Assembly (NCBI RefSeq): GCF_016055025.1
Contig: NZ_JAECVW010000001.1
Reading direction: 5' to 3' (one strand)
DNA: 64,000 nt
DNA from: Thermoactinomyces intermedius
GTDB taxonomy: Bacteria > Bacillota > Bacilli > Thermoactinomycetales > Thermoactinomycetaceae
Shown here: piece by piece, positions 47,036 to 55,703 of the stretch
How positions within the stretch are numbered: position 1 is the stretch's first letter
Layout: every line of letters starts with the position of its first letter
Translations under genes and position numbers: made by a program
The notes under the pieces: generated by a model
What the model saw: the letters and a program-made list of their open reading frames with translations, nothing else
The model's database searches: none
What the model was told of the DNA's origin: nothing

Positions 47036-49039
47036 GTGTCCAACGTGGATCAATTAGCTGTAAACACCATTCGTATGTTGTCGATTGATCAGATTGAAGA
47101 AGCAAATTCAGGACATCCGGGATTGCCGATGGGAGCGGCCCCGATGGCCTACGAACTCTGGGCAAAATATATGAAACACAATCCGAAAAACCCGAAATGG
47201 TTCAACCGCGACCGGTTTGTGTTGTCTGCCGGTCACGGCAGTGCCTTGCTGTACAGTCTCCTGCATTTGTTCGGATATCCGCTTTCCATCGATGATCTGA
47301 AAAACTTCCGTCAGTGGGGAAGCTTAACGCCCGGCCATCCGGAAGCCAATTACACCCCCGGTGTGGAAGCGACCACAGGTCCGCTCGGGCAAGGGATTTC
47401 CACTGCGGTCGGGATGGCGATGGCGGAAGCCCATTTGGCCGCGCGTTTCAACCGTGACGGTTTGAATGTCGTGGACCATTACACCTATGTGTTGTGCAGT
47501 GACGGCGATTTGATGGAAGGGGTTTCGGCAGAAGCCGCATCGCTGGCCGGACACTTGCGTTTGGGCAAGTTGATCGCCCTGTATGACTCCAACGATATTT
47601 CCCTGGATGGAGAATTGGCCCACGCCTTTACTGAAAGTGTGAAAAAACGCTATGAATCTTATGGCTGGCATTATCTCCTGGTGGAAGACGGAAATGATCT
47701 GGATGCCATCGGCAAAGCGATTGAAGAAGCACAAAAAGTGACCGACCGTCCGACTTTGATTGAAGTGCGCACGATCATCGGGTATGGAAGCCCCAACCGT
47801 GCCGGTACTTCCGAAGTCCACGGAAAACCGCTCGGCAAAGATGAAGTGGAAGCGGTGAAAAAAGAATATGGCTGGCCTTATGAAGAACCGTTTACGGTTC
47901 CGGCGGAAGTGCGGCAATACTTTGATGATCTCGCTTCCAAACTGAGTGAATCGGAAGCGGCATGGCAAGACTTGTTGAAACAGTATGAAGTCAAACACCC
48001 GGAACTGGCGCGGGAGTTCCACCGGGTGATGAGAGGGGAACTGCCGGCCGATTGGGAACAACAATTGCCGAAATTCACCACTGAAGACAAGCCGCTTGCC
48101 ACCCGGGCCGCCTCCGGTCAAACGTTGCAGGCCCTGGCCAAAGCGGTTCCGGAATTGATCGGCGGATCAGCTGACTTGGCTTCGTCCAATAATACCATGA
48201 TGAAAGAAGAGGGCGTGTTCCATGCCGAAGATTACTCGGGAAGAAACATTTGGTTTGGTGTGCGCGAACATGCCATGGGTGCGGCGTTAAATGGAATGCT
48301 GCTCCACGGCGGGGTTCGTGCGTATGGCGGAACCTTCCTGGTCTTTTCCGATTATTTGCGTCCGTCTATCCGACTTGCCGCTTTGTCCAAACTGCCTGTT
48401 GTTTATGTCTTTACGCATGACAGCATTGCAGTCGGGGAAGACGGGCCGACACACGAACCGGTGGAACATGTTCCGTCTTTGCGTTTGATTCCGGGACTCA
48501 AGGTAATCCGTCCGGCGGATGCGAATGAAACCGTTGCCGCCTGGGCTTATGCATTGAGCCAAAAAGAACATCCCGTTGCGCTTGTTTTGACGCGGCAAGG
48601 ATTGCCGGTTCTGGAAGGAACGGTGGGCAAAGACCGCACTGTCATTGAAAGAGGGGCTTATGTTCTGTCCGAAGCCCAAGGGGGAAAACCGGATGGCATT
48701 ATCCTGGCCACCGGTTCTGAAGTGAGCCTGGCGGTTGAGGCACAACAAAAACTGGCTGAAAAAGGAATCCATGTCCGGGTTGTCAGCATGCCATGCCGGG
48801 AGTTGTTTGACGCACAGCCTGAGGATTACCGTGAATCGGTGTTGCCTTCCAACATCAAGGCACGCCTTGCGGTGGAAGCCGCTCATCCGATGGGATGGGA
48901 TGCTTATGTCGGCGACAACGGCGCGGTGATCGGCATCGATCGTTTCGGGGCATCGGCTCCGGGGTCCCGGGTGATGAAAGAGTATGGTTTCCATGTGGAT
49001 AATGTGGTCTCGCATATGGAAAAGCTGTTGCGGGGCTGA
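47036..49039 (+). CDS. tkt: Transketolase
   Basis: A 667-residue thiamine diphosphate enzyme of the pentose phosphate pathway, exchanging two-carbon units between sugars. Thiamine-binding motif SDGDLMEG followed by VSAEAASLAGHLRLGKL and DSNDIS near residue 152-185; the C-terminal half carries VYVFTHDSIAVGEDGPTHEP near 460. GTG 47036 is 7 bases after AAGGAGG, behind TATAAT-like sequence at 46987-47000. It stands between dtd and a DUF423 gene on the other strand. Length matches other bacterial transketolases. Confidence 0.96.
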   Translation: MSNVDQLAVNTIRMLSIDQIEEANSGHPGLPMGAAPMAYELWAKYMKHNPKNPKWFNRDRFVLSAGHGSALLYSLLHLFGYPLSIDDLKNFRQWGSLTPGHPEANYTPGVEATTGPLGQGISTAVGMAMAEAHLAARFNRDGLNVVDHYTYVLCSDGDLMEGVSAEAASLAGHLRLGKLIALYDSNDISLDGELAHAFTESVKKRYESYGWHYLLVEDGNDLDAIGKAIEEAQKVTDRPTLIEVRTIIGYGSPNRAGTSEVHGKPLGKDEVEAVKKEYGWPYEEPFTVPAEVRQYFDDLASKLSESEAAWQDLLKQYEVKHPELAREFHRVMRGELPADWEQQLPKFTTEDKPLATRAASGQTLQALAKAVPELIGGSADLASSNNTMMKEEGVFHAEDYSGRNIWFGVREHAMGAALNGMLLHGGVRAYGGTFLVFSDYLRPSIRLAALSKLPVVYVFTHDSIAVGEDGPTHEPVEHVPSLRLIPGLKVIRPADANETVAAWAYALSQKEHPVALVLTRQGLPVLEGTVGKDRTVIERGAYVLSEAQGGKPDGIILATGSEVSLAVEAQQKLAEKGIHVRVVSMPCRELFDAQPEDYRESVLPSNIKARLAVEAAHPMGWDAYVGDNGAVIGIDRFGASAPGSRVMKEYGFHVDNVVSHMEKLLRG

Positions 49040-49041
49040 AC

Positions 49042-49083
49042 AAAAAATCCCTGTCACTGTCGTAAGTGGCAGGGATTTTTTTT
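49042..49083. terminator. Terminator after tkt
   Basis: AAAAATCCCTGTCACT pairs with AGTGGCAGGGATTTTT across a 6-base loop and a run of eight T. It also faces the convergent DUF423 gene. Confidence 0.85.
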
Positions 49084-49095
49084 GGAAACGTGTCC

Positions 49096-49476
49096 TTATT
49101 CGATGGCCATTTTGGCGGTGGCAATGGCAACCAGGATCCAGCCGATAATGAAGCAGACACCGCCAATCGGTGTAATCATGCCGAATTTGCTTACATTGGT
49201 CAAGACCAGCGTATACAAACTTCCGGAAAAGATGACGATGCCGGCAAACAAGAGCCAACCGCCGATGCTCATGAGCGATGAAGCTTGGCCTGCTTTACTC
49301 ATCAACAGGCCGACGGCAATCAATGCAAGGGCATGAATGATATGATAATGAGCGCCTGTTTCCCAGGTTTGAAGCATTTTATCCGTTACCCTGGGGGCCA
49401 GTCCGTGAGCGCCAAAAGCCCCGATGGCCACCGCAAGAGCCATGTTGATGCTTCCCAGGATGACGAACACTTTCAT
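49096..49476 (-). CDS. DUF423 membrane protein (YwdK-like)
   Basis: A 126-residue protein with four membrane helices. The family start is present (ALAVAIGAFGAHGLAPRV near residue 13) along with WETGAHYHIIHALALI near 38 and GSLYTLVLTN near 84. Members are widespread and of unknown function. ATG 49476 is preceded by GGAGGG on the coding strand. It is convergent with tkt and divergent from the hisS leader. Confidence 0.88.
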   Translation of the reverse strand: MKVFVILGSINMALAVAIGAFGAHGLAPRVTDKMLQTWETGAHYHIIHALALIAVGLLMSKAGQASSLMSIGGWLLFAGIVIFSGSLYTLVLTNVSKFGMITPIGGVCFIIGWILVAIATAKMAIE

Positions 49477-49559
49477 GATGATCCCTCCTGTCCATCATTA
49501 CCATACCATGATTCATGAATTCATCACACAGTGCAAAAGAAAAAAGATTGATCTTTTTC

Positions 49560-49588
49560 TTGACAAAAGCTATCTCCCTCATTAAAAT
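49560..49588 (+). promoter_or_regulatory. Promoter of the hisS-aspS T-box transcript
   Basis: TTGACA at 49560-49565 and TAAAAT at 49583-49588 with a 17-base spacer. The start near 49595 precedes T-box stem I. Confidence 0.75.
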
Positions 49589-49629
49589 CTTTAGATAAAT
49601 CAACTTGAAATGGATATTCGCACGATGAT

Positions 49630-49881
49630 GGGAAAAGTAGCTGTCTGGCGAGCAACCAGAGAGGGGAATCCTGAGGCTGGAAGATTTCCTTTGTGACGGG
49701 GCAGTGAAAGACACCCGGAGTATCTAACCGAACGCCAATGTTGGCCAGTAGACTTAGACGTAACTCGGCGATAACGAGTGTGAAAGCGGGAAACTCATTG
49801 TTTCCAATTAGGGTGGCACCACGGGAATCGTTAAACCAATCTCTCGTCCCTGACAATAAGTCAGTGGCGGGAGATTTTTTA
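49630..49881 (+). promoter_or_regulatory. T-box riboswitch upstream of hisS-aspS, GAC (Asp) specifier
   Basis: The T-box core AGGGTGGCACCACG (49810-49823) is followed by a terminator stem, TCTCTCGTCCCTGAC with GTCAGTGGCGGGAGA, then six T (to 49881). On the 3' side of stem I the specifier pattern GAAA-codon-purine reads GAAA-GAC-A at 49706-49713, so the codon is GAC (Asp), overlapping a CAC (His). The bulge base after TGG is C, which pairs with discriminator G73 as in tRNA-Asp, not with C73 of tRNA-His. Uncharged tRNA should block termination. Confidence 0.88.
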
Positions 49882-49924
49882 ATTTGTGAATACGGAAGAC
49901 GGGTGTTTAGGAGGGAATGCGTTC

Positions 49925-51214
49925 ATGAAATATCAAGCATCGCCGAAATACTTTGTTCCGCGCGGAACGGACGATCTTCTGCCGGGCGAAGTGGAGAAAT
50001 GGCAATGGATGGAAGAGACGGCGCGCAAGATTTGCCGCCTGTACGGTTTTCGCGAAATCCGCACCCCTTTGTTTGAACATACGGAGATTTATCAACGCGG
50101 GGTGGGGGAAGCGACCGATATCGTTGAAAAAGAAATGTACAGTTTTCATGACCGCGGCGAGCGGGCGTTAACGCTTCGTCCGGAAGGAACGGCCGGAGTG
50201 GTCCGGTCTTTTGTGGAGAAAAAAGTGTTTGCCGATCCGCAACCGACGAAATGGTATTATATCGGGCCGATGTTCCGGTATGAAAATCCCCAGGCCGGAA
50301 GAAGACGCCAGTTTCACCAGTTCGGGGTGGAAGTGTTCGGAAGCGCGGATCCGGCGTTGGACGCGGAAGTGATTGCACTCGGGATGCATTTTTATCAAGC
50401 GTTGGGATTAGAAGATGTCCGGGTTGAAATCAACAGCGTGGGCGATCAGGAAACGCGGGAACGTTACCGGAAGCGCCTGATCGATTATTTTGAACCGGTC
50501 AAAGATTCCTTGTCAAAAGAAGCCAGGGAACGTTTGTACAAAAACCCTCTGCGCATTCTGGACAGCAAAGATCCGAAGACCAAAGAGATTGCGATGGAGG
50601 CGCCGTCGATTTTGGACGATCTGAGTGAGCCGGCCCGGCAGCATTTTGAGCAAGTCAAGTCGTATCTGGATGCTTTGGAAATCCCGTATGTGATCAATGA
50701 CCGCCTGGTGCGGGGACTGGATTATTACACCCACACCGCTTTTGAGTTCATGGTGGATGTTGCGGGGGCCCAAGCAGGGACCATCGGCGGAGGCGGCCGC
50801 TATAACGGCCTGGTGGAAGAATTCGGCGGGCCGGAAATGCCCGGTTTTGGTTTTGGCATCGGGCTGGAACGGGTGCTGTTGGCTTTGGAGGAGCAGAAGG
50901 TGGAAATTCCCGTCCAAAAAGGCATCGATTGTTATTTGATCACCATCGGGGAGAAAGCAAAAACAGCCGGTGTGAAATGGCTGAAGGCATTGAGGGAAGC
51001 CGGGATTGCCGCCGATCAGGATTATTTGGGCCGGAAAATGAAGGCGCAATTCAAAGCAGCGGACCGGAGCCATGCCCGCTTTGCCGCCATCTTGGGTGAA
51101 GACGAGCTGGAGCAAGGAAAAATCAACGTCAAACATTTGGGCTCCGGAGAACAGGAAACGATTGAGCTTGAACAGTTGATTCCATATATCAAAGCAAACA
51201 TCAGGAGGAGATAA
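49925..51214 (+). CDS. hisS: Histidyl-tRNA synthetase
   Basis: A 429-residue class II aminoacyl-tRNA synthetase. Class II motif 2 (YIGPMFRYENPQAGRRRQFH, near residue 113) and the histidine-binding LVRGLDYYTHTAFEF (near 262) are present, and the last 100 residues form the anticodon-binding domain. Class II motif 3 is GFGFGIGLERVLLAL near 313. ATG 49925 is preceded by GGAGG; an ATG at 49886 lies within the leader. Two bases separate it from aspS, and both are under the T-box leader. Confidence 0.96.
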   Translation: MKYQASPKYFVPRGTDDLLPGEVEKWQWMEETARKICRLYGFREIRTPLFEHTEIYQRGVGEATDIVEKEMYSFHDRGERALTLRPEGTAGVVRSFVEKKVFADPQPTKWYYIGPMFRYENPQAGRRRQFHQFGVEVFGSADPALDAEVIALGMHFYQALGLEDVRVEINSVGDQETRERYRKRLIDYFEPVKDSLSKEARERLYKNPLRILDSKDPKTKEIAMEAPSILDDLSEPARQHFEQVKSYLDALEIPYVINDRLVRGLDYYTHTAFEFMVDVAGAQAGTIGGGGRYNGLVEEFGGPEMPGFGFGIGLERVLLALEEQKVEIPVQKGIDCYLITIGEKAKTAGVKWLKALREAGIAADQDYLGRKMKAQFKAADRSHARFAAILGEDELEQGKINVKHLGSGEQETIELEQLIPYIKANIRRR

Positions 51215-51216
51215 GC

Positions 51217-53010
51217 GTGGAACAGGTTTATCGTACCCATTATGTTTCCGAATGCACCAAAGAACTGGCCGGAAAAACGATTGTGTTAAATGGATGGGTG
51301 CAAAAGCGCCGAGACCTGGGCGGTCTCATTTTTATCGACTTGCGTGATCGCACCGGGCTGGTGCAGGTGGTGTTTAATCCGGAAATTTCCGCAGAAGCGG
51401 CGGCGGTTGCCGATCAAATCCGGAGCGAGTATGTCTTGGCGGTGCGCGGGGAAGTGGTTGAACGCGATCCGGAAAATGTCAACCCCAACATGGAAACCGG
51501 GGAAATCGAGTTGCTCGCAAAAGAGGTGCACGTGTTTAATGCCGCCAAAACCCCGCCTTTCATGATTACCGATGATGAAGAAGTGGATGAAGCCATCCGC
51601 TTAAAATACCGTTATCTGGATCTCCGCCGTCCGGGCATGCAGACCACCATGCAAATCCGCCACAAAGCCATGCAAGTGGTCCGCCGCTTTTTGGACCGGA
51701 ACCACTTTATGGAATTGGAGACCCCGATGCTCACTCGAAGCACACCGGAAGGAGCACGTGATTATTTGGTGCCGAGCCGTCTGCACGAAGGGGAATTTTA
51801 TGCCCTTCCCCAATCGCCTCAATTGTTTAAACAGTTGTTCATGGTGGCGGGCATGGACCGGTATTTCCAATTTGCCCGTTGTTTCCGGGATGAGGACTTG
51901 CGTGCCGACCGGCAACCGGAATTTACCCAGATCGACATTGAAGCTTCTTTCTTGCCGGCCGAAGAACTGCAGTCGATGATGGAGCAAATGATGGCCGAAT
52001 TGTTCCAGGAGACTATCGGGGTCAAGGTGGAAACCCCTTTCCCGCGTCTGACTTATCAGGAAGCCATGGAACGCTACGGATCGGATAAACCGGATTTGCG
52101 TTTCGGCATGGAGCTGAACGATCTGTCGGAAGCCTTGAAAAACACTTCTTTCCAAGTCTTTGCCAAAACCATCCAAAACGGCGGGCAAGTCAAAGCGATT
52201 TGTGCCAAAGGGTGTGCCGGCTGGAGCCGGAAAGAAATCGACGGTTGGAGTGCCAAGGCACAGGAGCTGGGGGCGAAAGGATTGGCGTGGCTGGCCTTGA
52301 AAGAGTCCGGTGTGAAAGGATCGGTGGCCAAGTTTTTAACAGAGGAAGAGATTTCCCGGATTCAGGAAATCACCGGTGCCGAAACGGGAGATTTGTTGTT
52401 CTTTGTTGCGGACCAGCCTGCTGTGGTGGCTCATGTGCTGGGGCAATTGCGGTTGCTGCTGGGGCAGGAGCTGGGCTTGATTGACCCGGATGTTTACCGG
52501 TTCGCCTGGGTTGTCGATTTCCCGCTGCTTGAGTATTCGGAGGAAGACAGACGCTATTATGCGATGCATCATCCGTTCACGATGCCGGTGGAAGAAGACA
52601 TCGATCTGTTGGAAACCGACCCGGGCAAAGTTCGGGCCAAAGCTTATGACATGGTGTTAAACGGTTATGAAATCGGCGGGGGAAGCCAACGGATTTACCA
52701 ACGGGAAATTCAGGAAAAAATGTTTAAAGCGTTGGGCATCACCGAAGAAGAAAGCCAAGAAAAATTCGGCTTTTTGCTGAGAGCTTTTGAGTACGGGGCT
52801 CCGCCGCACGGAGGAATCGCCTTCGGGTTTGACCGGATTGTCATGTTGCTGGCCAAACGGAGCAATCTCAGGGAATGCATCGCCTTCCCGAAAACCGCGC
52901 AAGCCAGTTGCTTGTTGACCGAAGCGCCTTCTCCGGTCGAAGAAAGCCAGTTGGATGAACTGCACATCCAAATCAAGCCAAAGAAGAAGGCTGAAGACGT
53001 TCTGGCTTGA
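51217..53010 (+). CDS. aspS: Aspartyl-tRNA synthetase
   Basis: A 597-residue class II synthetase of the bacterial type with an N-terminal OB fold (LNGWVQKRRDLGGLIFIDLR), class II motif 1 near 160, motif 2 (FARCFRDEDLRADRQPEFTQ near 225) and motif 3 (GGIAFGFDRIVMLLA near 528). A GAD-like insertion lies between. GTG 51217 follows AGGAGGAG. The -35 box of the 6S RNA promoter overlaps its stop region. Confidence 0.97.
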   Translation: MEQVYRTHYVSECTKELAGKTIVLNGWVQKRRDLGGLIFIDLRDRTGLVQVVFNPEISAEAAAVADQIRSEYVLAVRGEVVERDPENVNPNMETGEIELLAKEVHVFNAAKTPPFMITDDEEVDEAIRLKYRYLDLRRPGMQTTMQIRHKAMQVVRRFLDRNHFMELETPMLTRSTPEGARDYLVPSRLHEGEFYALPQSPQLFKQLFMVAGMDRYFQFARCFRDEDLRADRQPEFTQIDIEASFLPAEELQSMMEQMMAELFQETIGVKVETPFPRLTYQEAMERYGSDKPDLRFGMELNDLSEALKNTSFQVFAKTIQNGGQVKAICAKGCAGWSRKEIDGWSAKAQELGAKGLAWLALKESGVKGSVAKFLTEEEISRIQEITGAETGDLLFFVADQPAVVAHVLGQLRLLLGQELGLIDPDVYRFAWVVDFPLLEYSEEDRRYYAMHHPFTMPVEEDIDLLETDPGKVRAKAYDMVLNGYEIGGGSQRIYQREIQEKMFKALGITEEESQEKFGFLLRAFEYGAPPHGGIAFGFDRIVMLLAKRSNLRECIAFPKTAQASCLLTEAPSPVEESQLDELHIQIKPKKKAEDVLA

Positions 53011-53035
53011 TGCACCTTTAAATTTTTGGTAATAT
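53007..53035 (+). promoter_or_regulatory. Promoter of 6S RNA
   Basis: TTGATG (53007-53012, overlapping the aspS stop codon) and TAATAT (53030-53035) with a 17-base spacer. The start near 53042 fits the 5' end of the RNA. Confidence 0.7.
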
Positions 53036-53040
53036 AGAAG

Positions 53041-53233
53041 CAACGAAACGAGTCCTGCGATGTACGTGTCCGCCGGGATGTTTTGAGCCAACACCCATGA
53101 AAAGGGAGTCTGCGTCATCCATGCTAGGGGAAGCCACGAAAAGTGAGTGGACCTTCGAACATGGATGCAGGACACCCACCTGCGAGAGAGCAGGTTCAAA
53201 ACTAACGGAGCACGGCATAACGGGACTCTTTTT
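53041..53233 (+). ncRNA. ssrS: 6S RNA
   Basis: A 190-base untranslated transcript in the same place as B. subtilis 6S-1 RNA (downstream of aspS). The 5' part ACGAGTCCTGCGATGTACGTG pairs with the 3' part ending CATAACGGGACTC, forming the closing stem, which is followed by a T run as terminator. A large central bubble between two helices (around 53090-53180) is expected to mimic open promoter DNA and bind sigma-A RNA polymerase. No open frame of note covers it. Exact ends were not determined. Confidence 0.8.
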
Positions 53234-53268
53234 TATTATGTGTGGAATGACAGAGGAAGGCGAAAAAC

Positions 53269-53865
53269 ATGATTATTGGTGTGGATATCGACAATACCAT
53301 CAAAGATACTCACCGTGCCGCTGTGGAAATTTACAACCGGAAATTGAATCAACAAGTCAAAGTGGAAGATGTGCAAGACTTCTATTTGGATAAAGCGTAT
53401 GGTTTGACACCGAAAGAAGGGCAAAAACTGTGGCGTTCGCTGGAAGAAGAAATTTACCAGCTGGGTGTCCCGTTAAATCATGCTGTGGAAGTGTTAAATG
53501 ATCTGGCTGACCAAGGACACCAGATTTATTTTATTACCGCGCGGCCCGATCTGAAAAATATTGAAAGCGTTACCAGGAAGTGGCTGAAAGAACACGGCTT
53601 TCCTTATAACGGAAAAAATCTGATCATGAATTCGCAAGATAAAGGAAAAGTTTCCAAGGAACTGGGAGTGGAGCTGTTTTTCGAAGATGCTCCCGATCAT
53701 TTGGAAAAGCTGGTGAAAAGCCAGGTGCCCACGGTGATCGTCGATGCCGTCTACAATCGCGACTTTCCGGTGCCTTTAAAACGGATTACCAACTGGCGAC
53801 AAGTGTATTCATTGGTTGAAGAAATGGAACGTTCCAAACAGAAAAAGGACACTGATCAACCGTAA
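53269..53865 (+). CDS. HAD-family 5'-nucleotidase-like phosphatase (YorS/YqfW type)
   Basis: A 198-residue haloacid dehalogenase-type hydrolase. Motif I is GVDIDNTIKD at residues 4-13, with the nucleophile and acid aspartates. Motif II is IYFITARPD near 85, and FFEDAPDHL near 138 supplies the Mg-binding acid. This resembles the NT5C-type nucleotidases or related phosphatases; substrate unknown. ATG 53269 follows AGGAAGG, just after the 6S RNA terminator. Confidence 0.82.
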   Translation: MIIGVDIDNTIKDTHRAAVEIYNRKLNQQVKVEDVQDFYLDKAYGLTPKEGQKLWRSLEEEIYQLGVPLNHAVEVLNDLADQGHQIYFITARPDLKNIESVTRKWLKEHGFPYNGKNLIMNSQDKGKVSKELGVELFFEDAPDHLEKLVKSQVPTVIVDAVYNRDFPVPLKRITNWRQVYSLVEEMERSKQKKDTDQP

Positions 53866-53900
53866 AGCACCCCGCCGATGCTTTGCGGCTTTTGTTTTTT
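53860..53900 (+). terminator. Terminator after the phosphatase
   Basis: CCGTAAAGC pairs with GCTTTGCGG (one wobble) and is followed by a run TTTTGTTTTTT. Confidence 0.7.
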
Positions 53901-53905
53901 CTAAA

Positions 53906-53937
53906 AAATACAAACCGCCCCTTGGAAAGGAGCGGTC
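53906..53937 (-). terminator. Terminator of the CotF-like gene
   Basis: On the minus strand ACCGCTCC and GGGGCGGT form a stem followed by TTTGTATTTTTT, ending 7 bases from the coat gene stop. Confidence 0.72.
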
Positions 53938-53943
53938 TCCCGT

Positions 53944-54582
53944 TTATTGCACCGGTGCCTGCGGGGAAGAGGCCATTATGTCATTGGCCGGTTGGTAAGA
54001 TTGGATCATTTGTTGCATGACGTCCGACGGGAGCTGAGGCACCTGATAGTATCCTTTTTTGTTTTGATACAGGAAGATTTCATACGCCATCTCCAGGCAG
54101 TTGGCCACGCTGTCTTGAACGACGCGGCGTACCACGGGGTTGGTGATTTCGCAAGCGGCTCTTGCTTTCTCGGCGGCAGAAGTTTTCATCAGTCCCATCA
54201 TTTGTTGGGAAATGTGTTCGTTGTTCCATTCATTGGCGGATTGGATCGGTTTCTTCGGCGTACCGGCTTCCATGCCGTAAATCACGTTGTTTCCTTGCTT
54301 CATTTCATACTTGCCGGTGGGTTGTTGAGGCGGGGTTCCAGTGGAGAAACATTCAAGCAATGTATTATATTCTTGTGTCATGAATTCATGTTGCCGCCGG
54401 ATGATATCGCGGAGTTCCTGGCAAGTGCATTGCTGTTCCAACATGGTATATTGGTTCAATGTGTTGATACCAAAAGATAAAAGTTCATGCACATCCATCA
54501 TTTCATGAGCGCCATGGTTCAGTGAAGGGGGAACCGAAGGGTTCATGGTTTGATTTTCCTGTTGATGTTGAAATTGATTCAT
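53944..54582 (-). CDS. CotF-family spore coat protein
   Basis: A 212-residue coat protein. The N-terminal 35 residues are Gln/Asn/His-rich. The CotF domain is ferritin-like and helical, around TLNQYTMLEQQCTCQELRDI near residue 45 and CFSTG near 78, with a second helical pair near 135-180 (AACEITNPVVRRVVQDSVANC). It binds the spore coat. ATG 54582 lies behind GGAGGAAG on the coding strand. Cysteines at about 53 and 55 may cross-link. Confidence 0.85.
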   Translation of the reverse strand: MNQFQHQQENQTMNPSVPPSLNHGAHEMMDVHELLSFGINTLNQYTMLEQQCTCQELRDIIRRQHEFMTQEYNTLLECFSTGTPPQQPTGKYEMKQGNNVIYGMEAGTPKKPIQSANEWNNEHISQQMMGLMKTSAAEKARAACEITNPVVRRVVQDSVANCLEMAYEIFLYQNKKGYYQVPQLPSDVMQQMIQSYQPANDIMASSPQAPVQ

Positions 54583-54746
54583 AATTTCTTCCTCCTTTCT
54601 GAGTCAACATTAGGTAATATGACCAAATAGATAAATGATACTCTTGTTTGTTTCAGTAAATCGTTGGTAAAGCGAAGGGGTCATTTAAATAACGTCGAAG
54701 TTTTCATATTTATGATCTCAATTCTCTACATAAGGAGGATTTATCA

Positions 54747-55337
54747 TTGAAAATCAGAGTGGTTACACGGAAGGTGTCAGGATCAACCTTGCCGCCGCTT
54801 CCTTCCTCCAGAAAAAAACAACGCATTCCCAACAAGCTGGTGTGGACGTGTGTGATTTTGCTGGCTGTGGGAATGGGTGCCGGACGTTTGATGGATAATG
54901 AAGAACAAAGAGAGGCTGTCCACGGGTTGTCTGCAGAAAGGGTCGTGGTGCGGCATGTTCCTGAAATTCCCGAGATTACCCGGACGTTCCACGCACCGGA
55001 GCCCGTGGCTCAAGCATCGCAAGAAGTTTCCGATGTGAAAACTTTTGAGGCTGACATGCATGAGGAAAAAAACCGGGAAGTGGAAAAAACCCCCGAATCG
55101 GTTCAGAAGCCAAAGGTGAATCCGGTCGACAAAGATGAACCGGAAACTACGAGTCCGGACCCCAAAGAAGAAGAAAGATCCGTTGAACCTTGGCAAGCTG
55201 ATCGTGTTTATCAACCGGGAGATTATGTCCGTTATGAAGACCGGGTTTATGTGGCGGAAAGGGAGAATCAAGGAATCCCGCCGGAAACCGGGTTATTCGG
55301 AGATGAGAGAAATCCTTGGAAACAGGTGGAACAATAG
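54747..55337 (+). CDS. Membrane-anchored protein with C-terminal CBM5/12-like carbohydrate-binding module
   Basis: A 196-residue protein. It has a basic cytoplasmic N-terminus, one membrane helix (near 30-48) and a long acidic/proline-rich extracellular linker (Glu, Lys, Pro, Val, near 60-148). A final module of about 45 residues reads YQPGDYVRYEDRVYVAEREN and then ends PWKQV. The W-YxxGDxVxYxxxxY-xxxxNxG-PPxxxxxxWxxV spacing is that of the chitin/cell-wall-binding CBM5/12 module. TTG 54747 follows AAGGAGGA. It may bind glycan in the wall or spore; there is no enzyme domain. Confidence 0.75.
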   Translation: MKIRVVTRKVSGSTLPPLPSSRKKQRIPNKLVWTCVILLAVGMGAGRLMDNEEQREAVHGLSAERVVVRHVPEIPEITRTFHAPEPVAQASQEVSDVKTFEADMHEEKNREVEKTPESVQKPKVNPVDKDEPETTSPDPKEEERSVEPWQADRVYQPGDYVRYEDRVYVAERENQGIPPETGLFGDERNPWKQVEQ

Positions 55338-55365
55338 TGATTTTTTCCATGAAGGAATCACTTTT
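55336..55365 (+). terminator. Weak terminator-like repeat
   Basis: AGTGATT and AATCACT form a 7-pair stem around about 13 bases, followed by TTTTG. Confidence 0.4.
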
Positions 55366-55476
55366 GTAAGAATTTGAAATCATCATCTTGACAGAAATTC
55401 AATCATTTTGTATGAATTAGATGACTTGGAATCTTTACATAACAATGAACAATATCTGGAAAAAAGGAGCCGGAGA

Positions 55477-55659
55477 ATGAAGATCAAACATTTTGGGATC
55501 ATGATGCTCGTGATCGCGGTGATTTATGCCTTGGTTGAAATTTTGACCGATGATGGCGGAATTAACTTTTTTGTGCCCCTTGCTTTGGCATTGGCCGGGA
55601 TCGCTGCCCTGAAACGAAAAGACCGGGAAGAAAAAATATTTAAAAAGAAAGAAAACTGA
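55477..55659 (+). CDS. Small two-helix membrane protein (60 aa)
   Basis: Two hydrophobic helices, near residues 6-24 and 30-45, separated by LTDDGGINFF, then a strongly basic, charged tail KRKDREEKIFKKKEN. ATG 55477 lies behind AAGGAG; the frame is open further upstream but without support. Function unknown. A terminator follows before the convergent rarA gene. Confidence 0.65.
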   Translation: MKIKHFGIMMLVIAVIYALVEILTDDGGINFFVPLALALAGIAALKRKDREEKIFKKKEN

Positions 55660-55670
55660 CGGGGAAAGAT

Positions 55671-55703
55671 AGAATCAGGTACGAAAGCCGTACCTGATTT
55701 TTA
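55671..55703. terminator. Bidirectional terminator
   Basis: AATCAGGTACG and CGTACCTGATT form an 11-pair stem followed by T runs; rarA ends at 55701 on the other strand. Confidence 0.82.
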
